NCBI GenBank assembly: GCA_963575745.1
Contig: CAUYUJ010018638.1
Location: 335,001 to 399,000 of the forward strand
DNA: 64,000 nt
Source of the DNA: Prorocentrum cordatum
Taxonomy: Eukaryota > Sar > Dinophyceae > Prorocentrales > Prorocentraceae
Reading direction: 5' to 3'
In this document: positions 34,330-46,140 of the stretch, piece by piece
Numbering within the stretch: the first letter of the stretch is position 1
How the letters are laid out: every line of letters begins with the position of its first letter
Program-made: the position numbers and the translations under genes
The notes under the pieces: model-generated
Database searches by the model: none
Told to the model about the DNA's origin: nothing
What the model saw: only the letters and a program-made list of their open reading frames with translations

Positions 34330-35580
34330 CTTATTACCACGACTACGACTACGGCAGCTACTGCGACGACGGCTGCGACTACGAGGACGACAGCGACGAC
34401 TACCACGACTACGACTACAACTACGACGTCTACGACGGCGATGACAGAGACGTAGCCCGTCTTCCAGCGCCTCGACCGCAGGGTCTGCTCGGCCCCTGGG
34501 GAAGGGGTCGAGGCTTCTGGGGCGCGCCCTCGCCGTCGTTGTCGTCGCTGTCGAGTCGGTCGCCGTCGCTTCGTCGTCGTCGCCGCCGCCGCACTTGCCC
34601 TCATCGTCGCCGTCGTCGTCCTCGTCGTCATCGACCTCGTCGTCGTCGTCGTCGTTGCGCCCTGGGGCCCTCGGAAAGCGACCAGGGGCGAGAAGCTGCC
34701 GCTGGGGAAGGGGATCGGGACCTCCAGGGCCGTGCATGCACGAACAAACGAATCGTCGGGTGACCGTTGGGGCACGGGCTAGGGCCTGCTAAGTTCCGCA
34801 GCCTTTGTGGTGCCATATCTGTGGGGCAAACTATGTGGTGTAATATGCATGGTGCGATCTATGGGATGCAACCTATGTGGTGCAACCTATGCTGTCTTAT
34901 CTACGTTGCGCAGCATGTGTTGTGCAATCTATGTGGTGCAATCAATCACTTGCTCAACTTGAAGCTGTCCTCTCCACTGCTCGCGCAAACATCCCACCCT
35001 CCCACCCGCAACTTGGTTTGCAAAACCTCTTAAGACCGACTACGACGACACCGACGACAACGACGACGACGACACCGACGACGTCTCCGACGACTTCGAC
35101 GACGACAACGACGCCGACGCCGATGACGGCGAAGACGACGACGACGACGCCAACGAAGGCGACGACGAGGGAGGAGGAAGGACGACGACGGCGACAACGA
35201 CGACAACGACAACGACGAGGGAGGAGGGAGAACGGCGACGGTGCAATCTATGTGGTCAGATCTACGTGGTACAATATCTGCTCCAGACAACGTGCGGCGA
35301 CGAGGCGGCGACGGCGACAGCATAGCTGCCAGACCGCCAGCCAGGCCCAGACGACGGGTGGCAAATAAGCAAGCCGACTTGCTAACCGGGCCAAGGAGGC
35401 GGCGACGGGACGGCGACGGCGACAGCGTAGTCTCCCGACCGCAGAACCAGACGACGGGCAGCGACGAGGCGGCGACGGCACCAACATAGCCGCCAGACCG
35501 CCAGCCAGGCCCGGACGACGGGCGGCGACAAGACGGCGGCGCGGCAACAACATGGCCGCCAGACCGCGAGCCAGGCCCAG
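34330..35580. repeat. CGA/CGT microsatellites, TATGTGGTGCAA minisatellite and a 58-106-bp minisatellite
   Basis: 34330-34445 is CTACGA/CGACTAC-rich; 34535-34665 is CGTCGT; 35036-35240 is CGACGA. At 34803-34950 a roughly 16-17-bp unit close to CTATGTGGTGCAAT repeats, and it reappears at 35241-35280 just past the CGACGA tract. 35285-35580 contains three to four diverged units ending CCAGCCAGGCCC at 106-, 58- and 66-bp spacing. Confidence 0.8.
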
Positions 35581-35647
35581 CCCCTTGTAGAACATGAGTA
35601 TGGACCCCGAATAAAGTGCAAGCACTGTTTGGGGAGCCTTGCCCATC

Positions 35648-35755
35648 GGTCGGAAGAAGTAGGTAGAGACATGAAGTGGGAGGGCGGATACAGTAGATTG
35701 GGCTCGGGCCCGCCCAGGAGAGCAGCGACGCGCAGCAAGAGCACACCGATGCCTG
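35648..35755. repeat. Dispersed repeat, second copy at 47570-47690
   Basis: Shared blocks: CGGTC[GA]GAAGAA[GA]TAGGTAGA, ACATGAAGT[GA]GGA, GGCGGATA[CT]AGT[AG]GATTGGG and AGCAAAAGC-like ends. No frame is conserved. Confidence 0.7.
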
Positions 35756-36122
35756 ACGCAGGAGGGCGCCTGACGCAGATCGGGTTCTGGCGGGAATCCC
35801 ACACCTGCCTGCTTTCAACGATGGAGCTAGGACAAAAGACGAAACGTGGTATACAGCAGGCGTTCTGTACTCGACGTAAGATAAGACGTGCGCTTTGAAT
35901 CAACGAATCAATGTTGCATCTGTGTGAAAACGCCGAGTGCGGAGAAGACGTTGTATCTTCCAAGAGCACTCGACTACACCGCTGGGTGCGGCAGGAGCCG
36001 AAGCCCGAGCGGTGTGGTCAGACGGCGCCCGCTGCGGAGCTCCGGCTCCAAGGCCCCCTCGGCGTGCGCGTCGCCCCCCGCGGGGGCCGACGCGCACACC
36101 TGGCATAGTGTTATGCCGGGCG
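35756..36122. other. No gene recognised
   Basis: Unique sequence between two repeats, with no coding or structural signal that I can support. Confidence 0.4.
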
Positions 36123-36300
36123 TGTCCCCCTACAGGGGGATTTTCGACGAAAAACTACGAATACCCCAAAACTACACCAAAAAGGTCAAAACATACAAAA
36201 AAAACATGCGAAACGTAGCCCCTGGACGATTTTTGGATTTTTTTTTTATTATTTTTGGTGTATCTTTATTTTTCGTCGAAAATCCCCCTGTAGGGGGACA
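36123..36300. mobile_element. 178-bp MITE-like element of the 20714 family
   Basis: 32-bp perfect terminal inverted repeats (36123-36154 and 36269-36300) starting TGTCCCCCTACAGGGGG and continuing ATTTTCGACGAAAAA. The interior shares TACCCCAAAA and AAGGTCAAA with 20714-20897. A one-ended fragment at 36529-36587 repeats the right half, including ATTATTTTTGGTGTA. Confidence 0.85.
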
Positions 36301-36738
36301 GGCCCCCCAAGAGGTCCCAAGAGGCCCCCAGGAGGCCCCAAAGAGGATCCCGAACGGCCCACAGAGGCCCCCCCGAGGCACCCAAGACGCCGAAAAGCCC
36401 CTCAGGACGACCCTCTACTCGCCTGGGCGTCGTTTCTGGACGGGCTGGTGGGGATACTTTTTTTACGGCCGCAGGCGGAAGCGCCAGCGGCAGGCGGTGG
36501 GCTGGTGGGATACGCGAAGCGTATAGAATTTTTTATTATTTTTGGTGTAGCTTTATTTTTCGTCGAAAATCCCCCTGTAGGGGGACGGGCGCGACAGAAG
36601 CATAGTGGCGGTCCTGCTTCGGGGCGGGGCCGTCGCTCCCCCCATCTGCGGGCCGCCCCGGGGGCCCGCAGGGGCCCGATCGGGTTCGGGCGGCGCCGCA
36701 GCGAGCCGGGCCTGGAAGGCCCTCCAACCCCACATTCA

Positions 36739-37445
36739 ACCCCACCTCCTCCTCCTCCTCCTCCACCTCCTCCACCTCCTCATCCTCCTCCTCCTCCTCT
36801 TCTGCTTCCTCCTCCTCCTCCTCCTCCTCCTCCTCCTCCTCCTATTCCTCCCTCGCCTCGTCCTCCTCCTCCTCCTCCTCCTCCTCCTCGTACTCATCCT
36901 CCGCCTCCTCCTCCTCCTCCTCCTCCTCCTCCTCAGCCGCGGCTTCCCACCGTGCTGGCACGTCTTCCTGCACACAGGTGCGCTCCACAGTGCGCAACCG
37001 CAACGTCCACCGGGATGCAAAGGGGTCGCCAGGCAGACCGGGTGCAACCCACGAGCTGACCTGGCGATACTGGAACTCCCTCTCCCTCTAATCGCACCTC
37101 CTAATCCTCCTCAGCCGTGACTTCCCACCGTGCTGGCACGTCTTCCTGCACACAGATGCACTCCACAGTGCGCAACGGCAACGTCCACTGGGATGCAAAG
37201 GGGTCGCCAGGCAGACCGGGTGCAACCCACGATCTGACCTGGCGATACTGGAACTCCCTTTCCCGCTAACCGCACCTCCTCCTCCTCCTCCTCAGCCGTG
37301 ACTTCCCACCATGCTGGCACTTCTTACTGCACACAGATGCACTCCACAGTGCGTAACCGCAACGTCCGTTGCGATGCAAAAGGGTCGCCAGGCAGACCGG
37401 GTGCAACCCACGAGCTGACCTGACGATACGCAAACTCCCGCGATG
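36739..37445. repeat. TCC microsatellite and three-copy 180-bp tandem repeat
   Basis: 36739-36933 is TCC-rich. The block CAGCCG[CT]G[GA]CTTCCCACC starts at 36934, 37112 and 37293 (178- and 181-bp periods), and each unit includes GGGTCGCCAGGCAGACCGGG and ends with a short CCTCCTCCTC run. The microsatellite is thus part of the unit. Apparent frames crossing the units are not conserved genes. Confidence 0.88.
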
Positions 37446-37567
37446 CTGGAACTTCCTTTCAACGTCGGAACGGAGATTGGCTGCCAGACAGACCAGACCA
37501 GGCCCGCTGGGCGACCTGGTAAGTTCCAAGACACCCTACGACATGAATTGCTCAATCCGCGGACTCT

Positions 37568-37825
37568 GAACTCCTCCTCGTCCCCCTCCTCCTCGTCCTC
37601 GCCCTCCCCCGTCGTCGCCCTCCTCCTCCTCCTTCTCCTCCTCCTCCTCCTCCTTCTCCTCCTCCTCCTCCTCGTTCACGTCCTCCGCCTCCTCCTCCTA
37701 CTCATTCTCCTCTTCCTCGTCCTCGTCCTCCTTCTCCTCCTAGTCCTCGTCCTCCACCACCTCCTCCTCCTCGTCCTTGTCCTCCTCCTCCTCCTCTTCC
37801 TCCTCCTCCTCCCTTTTTCTTCCTC
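37568..37825. repeat. TCC/CTC microsatellite
   Basis: Pyrimidine-rich tract with CGTCCTCC and TTCTCC variants. 37446-37567 before it, and 37826-39300 after it, show no supportable gene. A short direct duplication (TTCGGCGTT[CT]CGACA[TG]TGGGCG) is at 37938 and 38034. Confidence 0.85.
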
Positions 37826-39302
37826 CTGGATTCGTGTTGGTGCCCTGAGGGGCCCGACGGTGTCCCCGAGACGCGGAACAATGCACACATTGTCAGATGT
37901 TTGGGGCAAGGACTCATATGGAACGTTGTCTCATTCGGCGTTCCGACATTGGGCGAAGGGGGGGAGGTCCCAAGCCTGGAGAGACAGGCGCTCGCCATCC
38001 TGACGACGACCTGCTCCCCCTCGTGAACTTTTTGTTCGGCGTTTCGACAGTGGGCGGAAGGGGGGGGAGGGGGGCGGTCTGGCACTGGACCTATGCCGGG
38101 TGCGACTGTCTGCAACAGTGCGGCCCATGGGGGGAGGCTCCACCTGCTCGAAACAGGCGCCAAACACAGCCAAGATCTACTCCACGGGGGGGATTGCGAG
38201 GGCCCGCGCCGATCGGCAAAATCATGAATAAGAAAATGATGATCTTTTGGAACCGTGTTCGCCAGCGAGCGGGGGGGGCGGAAGTGAGAAGGGGCGGGCC
38301 CATCGCCTTCGCCCCCTCCCTCGCCTTCGTTGTTCGCCCAGGCCTCCTGTTCCCGCTCCTCCTTTTACGTCTCACCCTCCCTCGTCCTTCCTCCTTCTTC
38401 CTCAACTCACTCAGCACACCTGCTAACAGGCAGACCTGTGGACAACCCATGCGGGCGGCGCGTTTGCCCGTCGTCATGAGAGCGCTAGGAGGGCGCGTGT
38501 TGCCGCTGCTCGCACCTCGAGGAGAGAAAGAGGTAGCGTGCTGGGAAAACTGTAGAGCAAGCAGGCGCCTACGTCCGCATGCCTAATCGGCAATCAGATG
38601 TCATGATCTGTAGTCGTACGCCCCTCTTGCTGGCATGGGGGAGCTCAGACGTAAGTGATGCTAGCTGTTGAAGATGATGTTAGCCCAACCATGTTAAACT
38701 GAGCTGCGCCGCTTCGTCACATCGAAACTCCTCAAACGTTGTAGAGTTGCTAGTTTTACCTGCTCCATCGACCTCTACCCCCCACCTCCGAATCCTATTG
38801 CTCCCGCTGCTCATCCAACTTCTCCTCACCCTCCCCAATTCACCCTACCGTCCCCACCTCTCGCTCCGGCTCTTTGTTCGTAAGAATCATATCTCCCCCT
38901 TCCCGCTCATACGTCCAATCCCCCTCCTTCTGAAAGGCGGGTGGTTTTCAACCTTTTCTTCACGCTCTGGCGCCGCGGACGTTCGTCTTAACAGACCCCA
39001 CCAGCCACAAGGGCGTAGGGCGAGAAGTTTCAAAATGCGGCTCTCGCCTCAGCGCCAAGCATTTTTGTGGATTTCTCTAGCTCTCCGCCGCCTCTGGCGA
39101 TGTGCAATGCGAGCAGGAGCACAGCAAAGCCACAAGACAGCGCAGCATTAACAGTGTAGCTCCGCACACATGGCACATGCTAACAAGCAAGAGCGCAGCA
39201 AAGCCCCAGGAGAGCGAGGCATTCACAGAGTAGTTCAACATTGACACGGTGGTGGCTGGGGAACCACCGCGACATATTCACGAGCGTTGCTCCACCCCGG
39301 TG

Positions 39303-39445
39303 GTTGTGGACAGAGGACCGGTTGAGTGCACAAAGGGCAATACCACAGGATCTCACGACGAGACAAAGACTGTGAGCGAGAGTCCAGACTCACAGTCTTG
39401 GTCTCACAACGAGATCCTGAGAGCTTGCGAGGTCCATCCACAACA
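39303..39445. repeat. Imperfect 140-bp palindrome
   Basis: The inner part 39347-39418 pairs AGGATCTC with GAGATCCT and AAGACTGTGAG with CTCACAGTCTT. The outer part pairs TTGTGGACAGAGGACC (about 39304) with the reverse complement of GGTCCATCCACAA (about 39431). Confidence 0.75.
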
Positions 39446-40365
39446 TCTTTCAAACATCATACAACACATAGGGGAGGGCGGTTCTTTTCCAAGAGGGGGC
39501 GACCGTCCGACGTTTGAAAAAGCTATGGCAAAAAACAAGTGTCATAATGCACAAATGCGCGCATCGAGTGTGGATCCCGTTCCAGACAGAAGCTTCGCTC
39601 GCGACAGCCTCGAGATGTTGACCGTGCTTGTAAAGGTGAGCTTGTGATGAAATATCTCGTCGCAGAACTTGTTCGCCACCGTGGCACGAGTTGGAGCGCT
39701 CTCAGGTCCTACGAGCTACGGGTCCTGAATGATGATGAGCGCAGAAGGGCACAAACAACCCAAAGTGACGGATTTCTCGCGGAGTGCGGCGCGTGCATCC
39801 TGGCGCGTGTCGCGCGTGCCTCCCGGAGCTCGTCGCAAGATGTTTCCTCTGAGACGGGCCCAGCGGGCCCGAAGAAGCCACCGAGACGATCCGAGACGAT
39901 CCAGGAGGTCTCCGAAACGGCCCTGGAGCGCCCCAGCAAGCCTCAAGACGGCCCAGGGAGGCCCCCAAGATGTCCCAGGAAGGCTACAAAACACCGTCAG
40001 AGCAAGCCCCGAGAGGCACAAGTCATTGAGTTAGATGTAAGTGTTTGAACCACTTTAGCGTTCTCTACTTGTCGGGCCTCCGACGCTCCAAGGCAAGCCA
40101 CCCCAAGACGGCCCCACGAGGGGCGCAAGAGGGCGAGCACGGACTGACATCTCGAGCCCTCCCTCCACGATGGCCGCAATATCCCCTAGAGGCCCCAGGG
40201 AGGCCCAAAGAGGTCGCCATAAACGCCGCGCAAATTCGTCTTAAAAGTTTGCAGCAGCTTCCGGCATGTAGGGCGGTTGCTTTTCAATGTGGCGATCGCC
40301 CTAGAGCCGCGCACAGTCGTCTTACAAATATGCGACATTTTCAAATGATCCAATGGCTGAAATCC
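39446..40365. other. No gene recognised
   Basis: 39860-40210 contains GACGATCC and CAAGATGTCCC/AGGCCC-type degenerate repeats like those at 15470-17160. No conserved protein is visible. Confidence 0.4.
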
Positions 40366-40650
40366 AAGGGGATGTGTTCTGGTACGGCTTAGGACCGTCA
40401 GGACACGTTGCTTTGCCACGTTAAAGGTCCCAGGAATTGATTCCTGGCGCAATTTGCTAGTCCAGACGCGCAAATCACGTTGACACGCGGCGTTGAAATC
40501 CCTGGAATTGTGTGTTGGCTCGATTCACGATTATCTAACGTTTGTCTTGGCTATTTCCCGTCTTGGAGATACACTCTTGAAGGGGCATATGAAGAGGGCA
40601 CTTGAAGAAAGGGTGTCTTGCAAAATCGTGGATGCGTCTTGGGTTTGAAC
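40366..40650. repeat. Related copy of the 28600-28900 repeat
   Basis: Shares TGTTCTGGTACGGCTTAGGA, CGTCAGGACACGTTG, GGCGTTGAAATC and GGGGCATATGAAGAGGGCAC-type blocks in order. It also carries the 18-bp palindrome CCAGGAATTGATTCCTGG (40430-40447). Confidence 0.6.
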
Positions 40651-40651
40651 T

Positions 40652-40825
40652 AGCCCTCCTCCTCCTCATCATCCCCCCTCCCTCCTCCTCCTACGCCTCC
40701 TCCTCCTCCTCCGCCTCAGCCTCCGCCTAATCTTCCTCCCCCTCCCCCGCCTCCTCTTCCGCCTCCTCCTCCGCCTGCGCCTGCGCCTACACCTCAACCT
40801 CCGCCTCCTCCTCCTCCTGCTCCTG

Positions 40826-40856
<31 letters not shown>

Positions 40857-41551
40857 TTCTCCTCCTACTCCTGTCCCTCCCCTCCCCCCTGCTCCTCCTC
40901 ACGCAGTGCGGGCCGCGGCAGTGCGGGCCGCCCAGGCTCGGGGTTTTCCATATTGCAAGAGAGAAGTGAGAAGCGTTGCGACCTTGCTCACTTGTCCTCC
41001 CTCCTTCCCCTGCTCTGTCCGCCCGTGCTTGTTCCTTTCACGAAGGATGGTGCCGCGTGCGGGCCGCTGGGCGTTCCCCTTACAGCGGTCCCGCTTCGGC
41101 CAGAGAGGGCCATCCTTCCAGCGTCGGCCGCTGGTAGGCGATAGTTCGCATCCAAGAGCCTGCAGAGGTCACCAGGACTGCTGAGTGACAGAGGCTCGCA
41201 ATGGTTGATTGATTGATTGATCCTCCTCCTCCTCCCTCCTCCTCCTCCTCCTCCTCCCCCTCCTCCTCCTTCCCCTCCCCTCCCCTCCCCCTCCTCCTCC
41301 CCTCTCCTCCTCCTCCTCCTCCTCTCCCCTCCTCCTCTTCTGCTTCCTCCTCCTCATATTCCTCCCTCACCTCGTCCTCCTCCCCCTCCTCCTCCTCCTC
41401 CTCCTCGCCCCCCTCCTCTCCTCCTCCTGCTCCTCCTCCTCTTCCTCCTCATCCTCCTGCTCCTCCTCCTCCTCTTCCTGCTCCTCCTCCTCCTCCTCCT
41501 CCTCCTCCTCCTCCTCCTCCTCCTCCTCCTCCTCCTCCTCCCTCATTATGA
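40652..41551. repeat. Two TCC/CCG-rich microsatellites
   Basis: 40652-40903 and 41219-41551 are TCC/CTC-rich with GCC interruptions. The intervening 300 bp is unique. Long open frames on both strands reflect the repeat. 41552-42180 is pyrimidine-rich (CCCTCCTTCC) unique sequence. Confidence 0.9.
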
Positions 41552-42181
41552 CAGTCATTACCCGCTCGCTCCTCCTGGCCCCAGGCCCCTGCGAGGACGA
41601 GGGACCACTGGCCATGGCACACCGGGGGCCACTCGGGCGGGGACTGCACAAGCGAGGGCGGTGCGGAGTAGAGGGGGCGGACGAGGAAGGAACAGGAGGC
41701 GCGGGGAAGAGGGAGAAGGAGGGGTCGCCCCTCCCTCCCTCCCTCCCAGACTCCTTCTCCACATTCCCATCCACTCTTCGTCTCGGTCCCTCCCGTTCTC
41801 CCCCCTTCGCCCCCATCCTCCCTCCTTCGTTGCATCCCCGCCCTCCCCTCCCATCCCTGCCCTCGCCTCCCCTCCCGCCTCCCTCCCATCCCCCTCCTTC
41901 CCTCCGTCCTTCCCTCCATCCCGTCCCTCCTCCTCCTCTTCCTCCTCCTCCTCCTCCTCCTCGTCCTCATCAATCGCCCACTTTCCCCCCTTCCCTCACT
42001 ATGTTGCTCTGCCTCCTCCCTCCCCCTCGCCCTCGCCCGGGCGCCCCCCGCTGCAAGTGTGTACACGGGCGCCAGCGCGGCAGGGGTGGCGGCGGCAGCG
42101 TGCCAGCCGATCGAGCATCGGCGGGCCGGGCTCTGGCCACCCCTCCCCCCGATGCTCCCCCCTCGTGGCAAACGAGGAGGA

Positions 42182-42870
42182 CGTAGAGGAGGAGGAGGAG
42201 GAGGAGGAGGAGGAGGAGGAGGAGGAGGAGGAGGAGGAGGTGGGGGAGGAGGAAGATGATGATGAGGAGGAGGTGAGGGAGGACCAGTATAAACTCAGGG
42301 CGCATCAACGAGGTTGCAACAAACCCTCCCTCCAAGTCCCTTCTTTACAGGGCCCTCGAGAAGACAAGCGTCTGAGAACCCCCAGTCGTGCCAAAACACC
42401 TTTCCTAGGAATTCAGAGCAGCGAATCAAAACTCTCTAGTGCGTCCAGGATCTCGAATCGTGCCAGAAAACAACTCTGGTGAAATTCACACCGCGCTCGA
42501 AGCAACGTGACTGTTGCGCACTGAGACCCCTGCACCATCCCTCGGTCTTTAACCATGCAAAGGCTTGAAGCCGTTGCAAACCGTCAAAACGAATGTACAC
42601 GGCGATCAGGCGAGAGCCTCATTTTGAAAATTCGTGCAAACTTTGAAATCGGATGTGCGCGGCGCTAACGCGCAAGCCACATTTTGAAAGCCACCCGTCT
42701 TCCATCCTTGAAACTCCGGCACACGTTTAAAGCGCGAATGTTCGCGGCTCTAACGCGAGAGCCACATTTTGAAAAAGAGCCACCTTTCATCTTTGAAGTT
42801 GCTGCAGGGCGAGTGTGCGCTGCGCTACGGCGAGAACCACAGTTTGAAAACGGCCCGCCTTCCATATCCT
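42182..42870. repeat. GAG microsatellite and a 60-85-bp tandem repeat
   Basis: 42182-42246 is (GAG)n. At 42590-42870 four diverged units carry GAGAGCC[AT]CATTTTGAAA (at about 42616, 42676, 42761 and 42835), with GCGCGGC[GT]CTAACGCG before and TTCCATC[CT]TTGAA after. Spacing is irregular. Confidence 0.75.
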
Positions 42871-44690
42871 TGGCACAGTTGCACAACGTAAGCTTCATGA
42901 CCATGCATGGTGAGGAACAACTTGGGCGAAACGCCCAGCCAGCCCTACCGACACGTCGCGGGGTGCGACAGGGAGGAGGCATCTGCAAGGACAAAGGACG
43001 GAGGAGGAGCCCCATGGGAGGATGGCGGCGCCCCTGATTGCGGCACCCATGCCACCTGGTCCGCGGTCCGAGGAGGAGGACCAGGAGGGGCGGGAAGAGG
43101 CGAAGGGAGGACGACGAAGAGGACGAGGGGAGGACGAGAACGGGGAGGCAGAGGCGACTCGCCCAGGTCTCCCAGGGGGTGGACGCGGGGCGGGGGGGGG
43201 GGGCTCGGGCGCCCGAGAGCGGGAGACCTGGCACGGGGAGGGGGGACGCCCGCCGACCACCCCCTCCTCCCGCCCGAGCGGGCAGGGGGCCACGAGAGGC
43301 GAGGACGGGTGTGCCTGCAGAAAGCCCCTCGAAAGGCAGAAAAGACGCAGGCACACATTCCAGGATTCCACCTATTGCGATGGGGCCCAGGGACACCACA
43401 AGACACAGACACAACTGCCAATCTTCCCCATGCTGTTGCATAGTTGCCGGATGTTTGCCCCCCCTCCAATTCGAACATGTGCCATACTGTCATGGGAATC
43501 GCATGTGATGTGTGGCTGTGGTCTTCCCCACTGATCTGTTCCATATGGGTTGTGTTTCTGACTCCCCCTTCGTGGCCCATATTTTCAGATCCGCAGCCGA
43601 GCCCGCCTGGAGTGAGCGTGTTAGACTGCTCGAGTGTTGCCTTGGAGGCGTCTTGATGTTTTCTACGGCCGACCATCCCCCCTCGCCCACGCGTGGTCGA
43701 GAAAGCGCCCCCTCAGAAATTGCTTCGCGACGGTCTTCTCGGCCTCCAAACGGCCAAGATGGCCTCTGCGACGGCGTCTCATACGACCGAGACGGCACCA
43801 AAACGGCTCCAGACGGCGCAAAACGGCTCAAGACGATCTGAAGACGGCCTCAAGATGGCCCGAGAGGCCTCCAATACAGCCGACGAGGGCTCCACAAGCC
43901 CTCCAGGAGAGCCCGAGGAGGCCAACACCATTGATGTTCGTTGGGTGGTTGGACGGTGTCGATGTTCTCGCCTATGTGGATGTCCGACCTCCTCAGGCGG
44001 CCCAAGGGGCTCCCAACATAGCTCCAAGACAGCTCATGAGGCACCTAAGAGAGCCCTGGGGAAGCCCAAGAGTACCCCAAGATCACCAGAGAGGCTTCTG
44101 AGGGGGTCCCAAGACGGCCTCAAAGCGCTTCAGGAGGGCACGAAGACGGCCCAGAGTGCCCCCCAAGGCAAATTCCGAAGACGTCAGGCGGGCCAACCGC
44201 CTCCCTAAGACAGCCCAGGAGGCCCCAAGAGGCCCGCAAGAGGCCCTAAGAGGGCCCAGGTGGATCCCAAGGAGCCCCTAAGAAGACCCCCGCGAGGCTC
44301 ATGAAGCCCTCAGGATGCCCCATCAAGGCCCCCGTCGACATCATTTTCTCTTCATCGACCTCATTTTCTCCCTGTCCCCCTATCCTACTCCTCCACCTCT
44401 TCCTCCACCTCCACCTCCTCCTCCTCCGCCTCCTCCGCGTCCTCCTACTCCTCTTCTTCCTCTTCCGCCTCCTCCTCTTCCTCCTCCACCTCCTCCTGCT
44501 CCTCCTCGGTCGGACGACAACGATGTCGGAATCAGAGATAACACGTTTCACGGGCGCTTACCTTGGGAACAGTCGGCGGCGCGTTTCGAACCGGGGACCC
44601 CCCCCCCAACACTCGGCGCTGTCGATCAAAACCAAAGTGACTTCCCTCTCCCCCACCCCCCCTCCTGTACTCCCGAACCACCCCCCCCCC
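42871..44690. other. No gene recognised; degenerate GGCCC repeats and a TCC run
   Basis: 43740-44260 is composed of degenerate CAAGACGGCC/GGCCCCAAGA units. 44375-44515 is TCC/CCTCC-rich. 42871-43740 shows no supportable gene. Confidence 0.45.
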
Positions 44691-45690
44691 AGCCAAAGGG
44701 GGGGGGGTCAAACCCCCCCCCCCTCGGCGCCAGCGCTGGCGCTGGCGGCCGCCAGCAGCGCCGACGGGGGGGCGCAGCGACGATGACCAGAGGCAGCTCA
44801 GGGGGATGGTTCAACCCCCCCCCCCTTGCGCTGGCGCCGGCGGCGGCGCTGATGGCGACCAACACCGGCGGCGCTGGCGCCGGCGACGGCGGGGACGCAG
44901 CGACGACTACCACAACTACCACCACCGCCACCACTACCACCACCACCACCGCTTCAACACACCACAACCACCACCAACCCACCACACAACAACCACCACC
45001 ACAGCCACCACCACCACCACCACGACAACCACCACCACCACAACTCACCATCACCACCAGTATCACAAAATCCCACCACCACTACCACCACCACAATCTA
45101 CCACACCACCACGACCGCCATCACAACCACCACTGCCAGCAGCACAACCCACCACCACTACCACCGCCACAAACCACCACACCACCACCACCACCGCCAC
45201 CACCACCACCCCACCACAAACCACCGCCACCACCACAGTCCACCACCACCGCCACCACAAACCACCACACCTCCACCAAACCACCACCACCACAACCCAC
45301 CGCCACCGCCACCACCACCCCACAAACCACCACCACACCACCACCACACCACCACCAAACCACCACCACCACCACCAACCACCACAACCACCACCGCAAC
45401 AAACCACCACACCACCACCACCACCACCGCCACCACTACCACCGCAACCCACCACCACCACCACCGTCGTCCGCCGCCACCATCATCGACGCTCCTCGCC
45501 GCCGCCGCCCGCCGCCGCAGGCGCCGGCGCCAGCCCAGACAAGGAAATCGGCGTCACCGCCGCCGCCGCCAGCCGCCGCCGCCGCCGCCAGCCGCCGCCG
45601 CCGCCGCCGCCAGGGGGGGGGGTGGTTCGAACCCCCCCTCCCCCCTCCGTCACGGGAGGGGGGGGTCGAACCCCCCCCCCCCCCGCCTCC
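44691..45690. repeat. CAC and CGC microsatellites flanked by poly-G/poly-C hairpins
   Basis: 44905-45470 is CAC/ACC-rich (several hundred bp) and 45530-45612 is CGC-rich. On the left, G(10)TCAAAC(10) at about 44700-44722 and GGGGGATGGTTCAACCCCCC at 44801; on the right, G(9)TGGTTCGAAC(7) at about 45615 and G(8)TCGAAC(15) at about 45659. Each G/C block is a short-looped hairpin. Poly-His, poly-Thr and poly-Pro frames here are artefacts. Confidence 0.9.
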
Positions 45691-46140
45691 ATCCAAGGTG
45701 GCGGGGGGAGTCCTGTTCCCCCCCCCCGCCCTCCAAGCGACCACAGAGCGCGCTCTTTCCGGAATCACGATCGTCCCCAGTGCAGACCACTCAGTGAACT
45801 GCTGCGGGGTGTGAACTCGACATTCTTCCTATCGCGCGGGAGAAGACGAGTTCACGACCCGTCCTTGTCGGACCACTTGCCCGAATTGTGCTGTTCCTAC
45901 GCTCAGCCTACGTTCTGCGGCGCTGTTGCTCAGGCACGGTGGCGAGGTTTGCCGCCGACAGCTGGATACTGCCATGGACATCCAGAATTGTTTGTGTCTG
46001 TCTGAGTTTGCCTCCTGAGACTGGTTGGCAAACCCAGACAAAGTTTGCGTCGTGACAAAAACAATTACTCCGACGGAAAGACCCCACATGATAATCTGTT
46101 TTGCGTGCCCTTTTCCCTTTCCTCCTGGCCATGGCAAACA

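Noticed and set aside
41217-42482. Open frame of 421 codons
   Set aside because: Follows TCC and GAG arrays; the unique part has no recognisable motif.
44315-45814. Open frame of 499 codons, His/Pro/Thr-rich
   Set aside because: Translation of CAC and CGC microsatellites and poly-C tracts.
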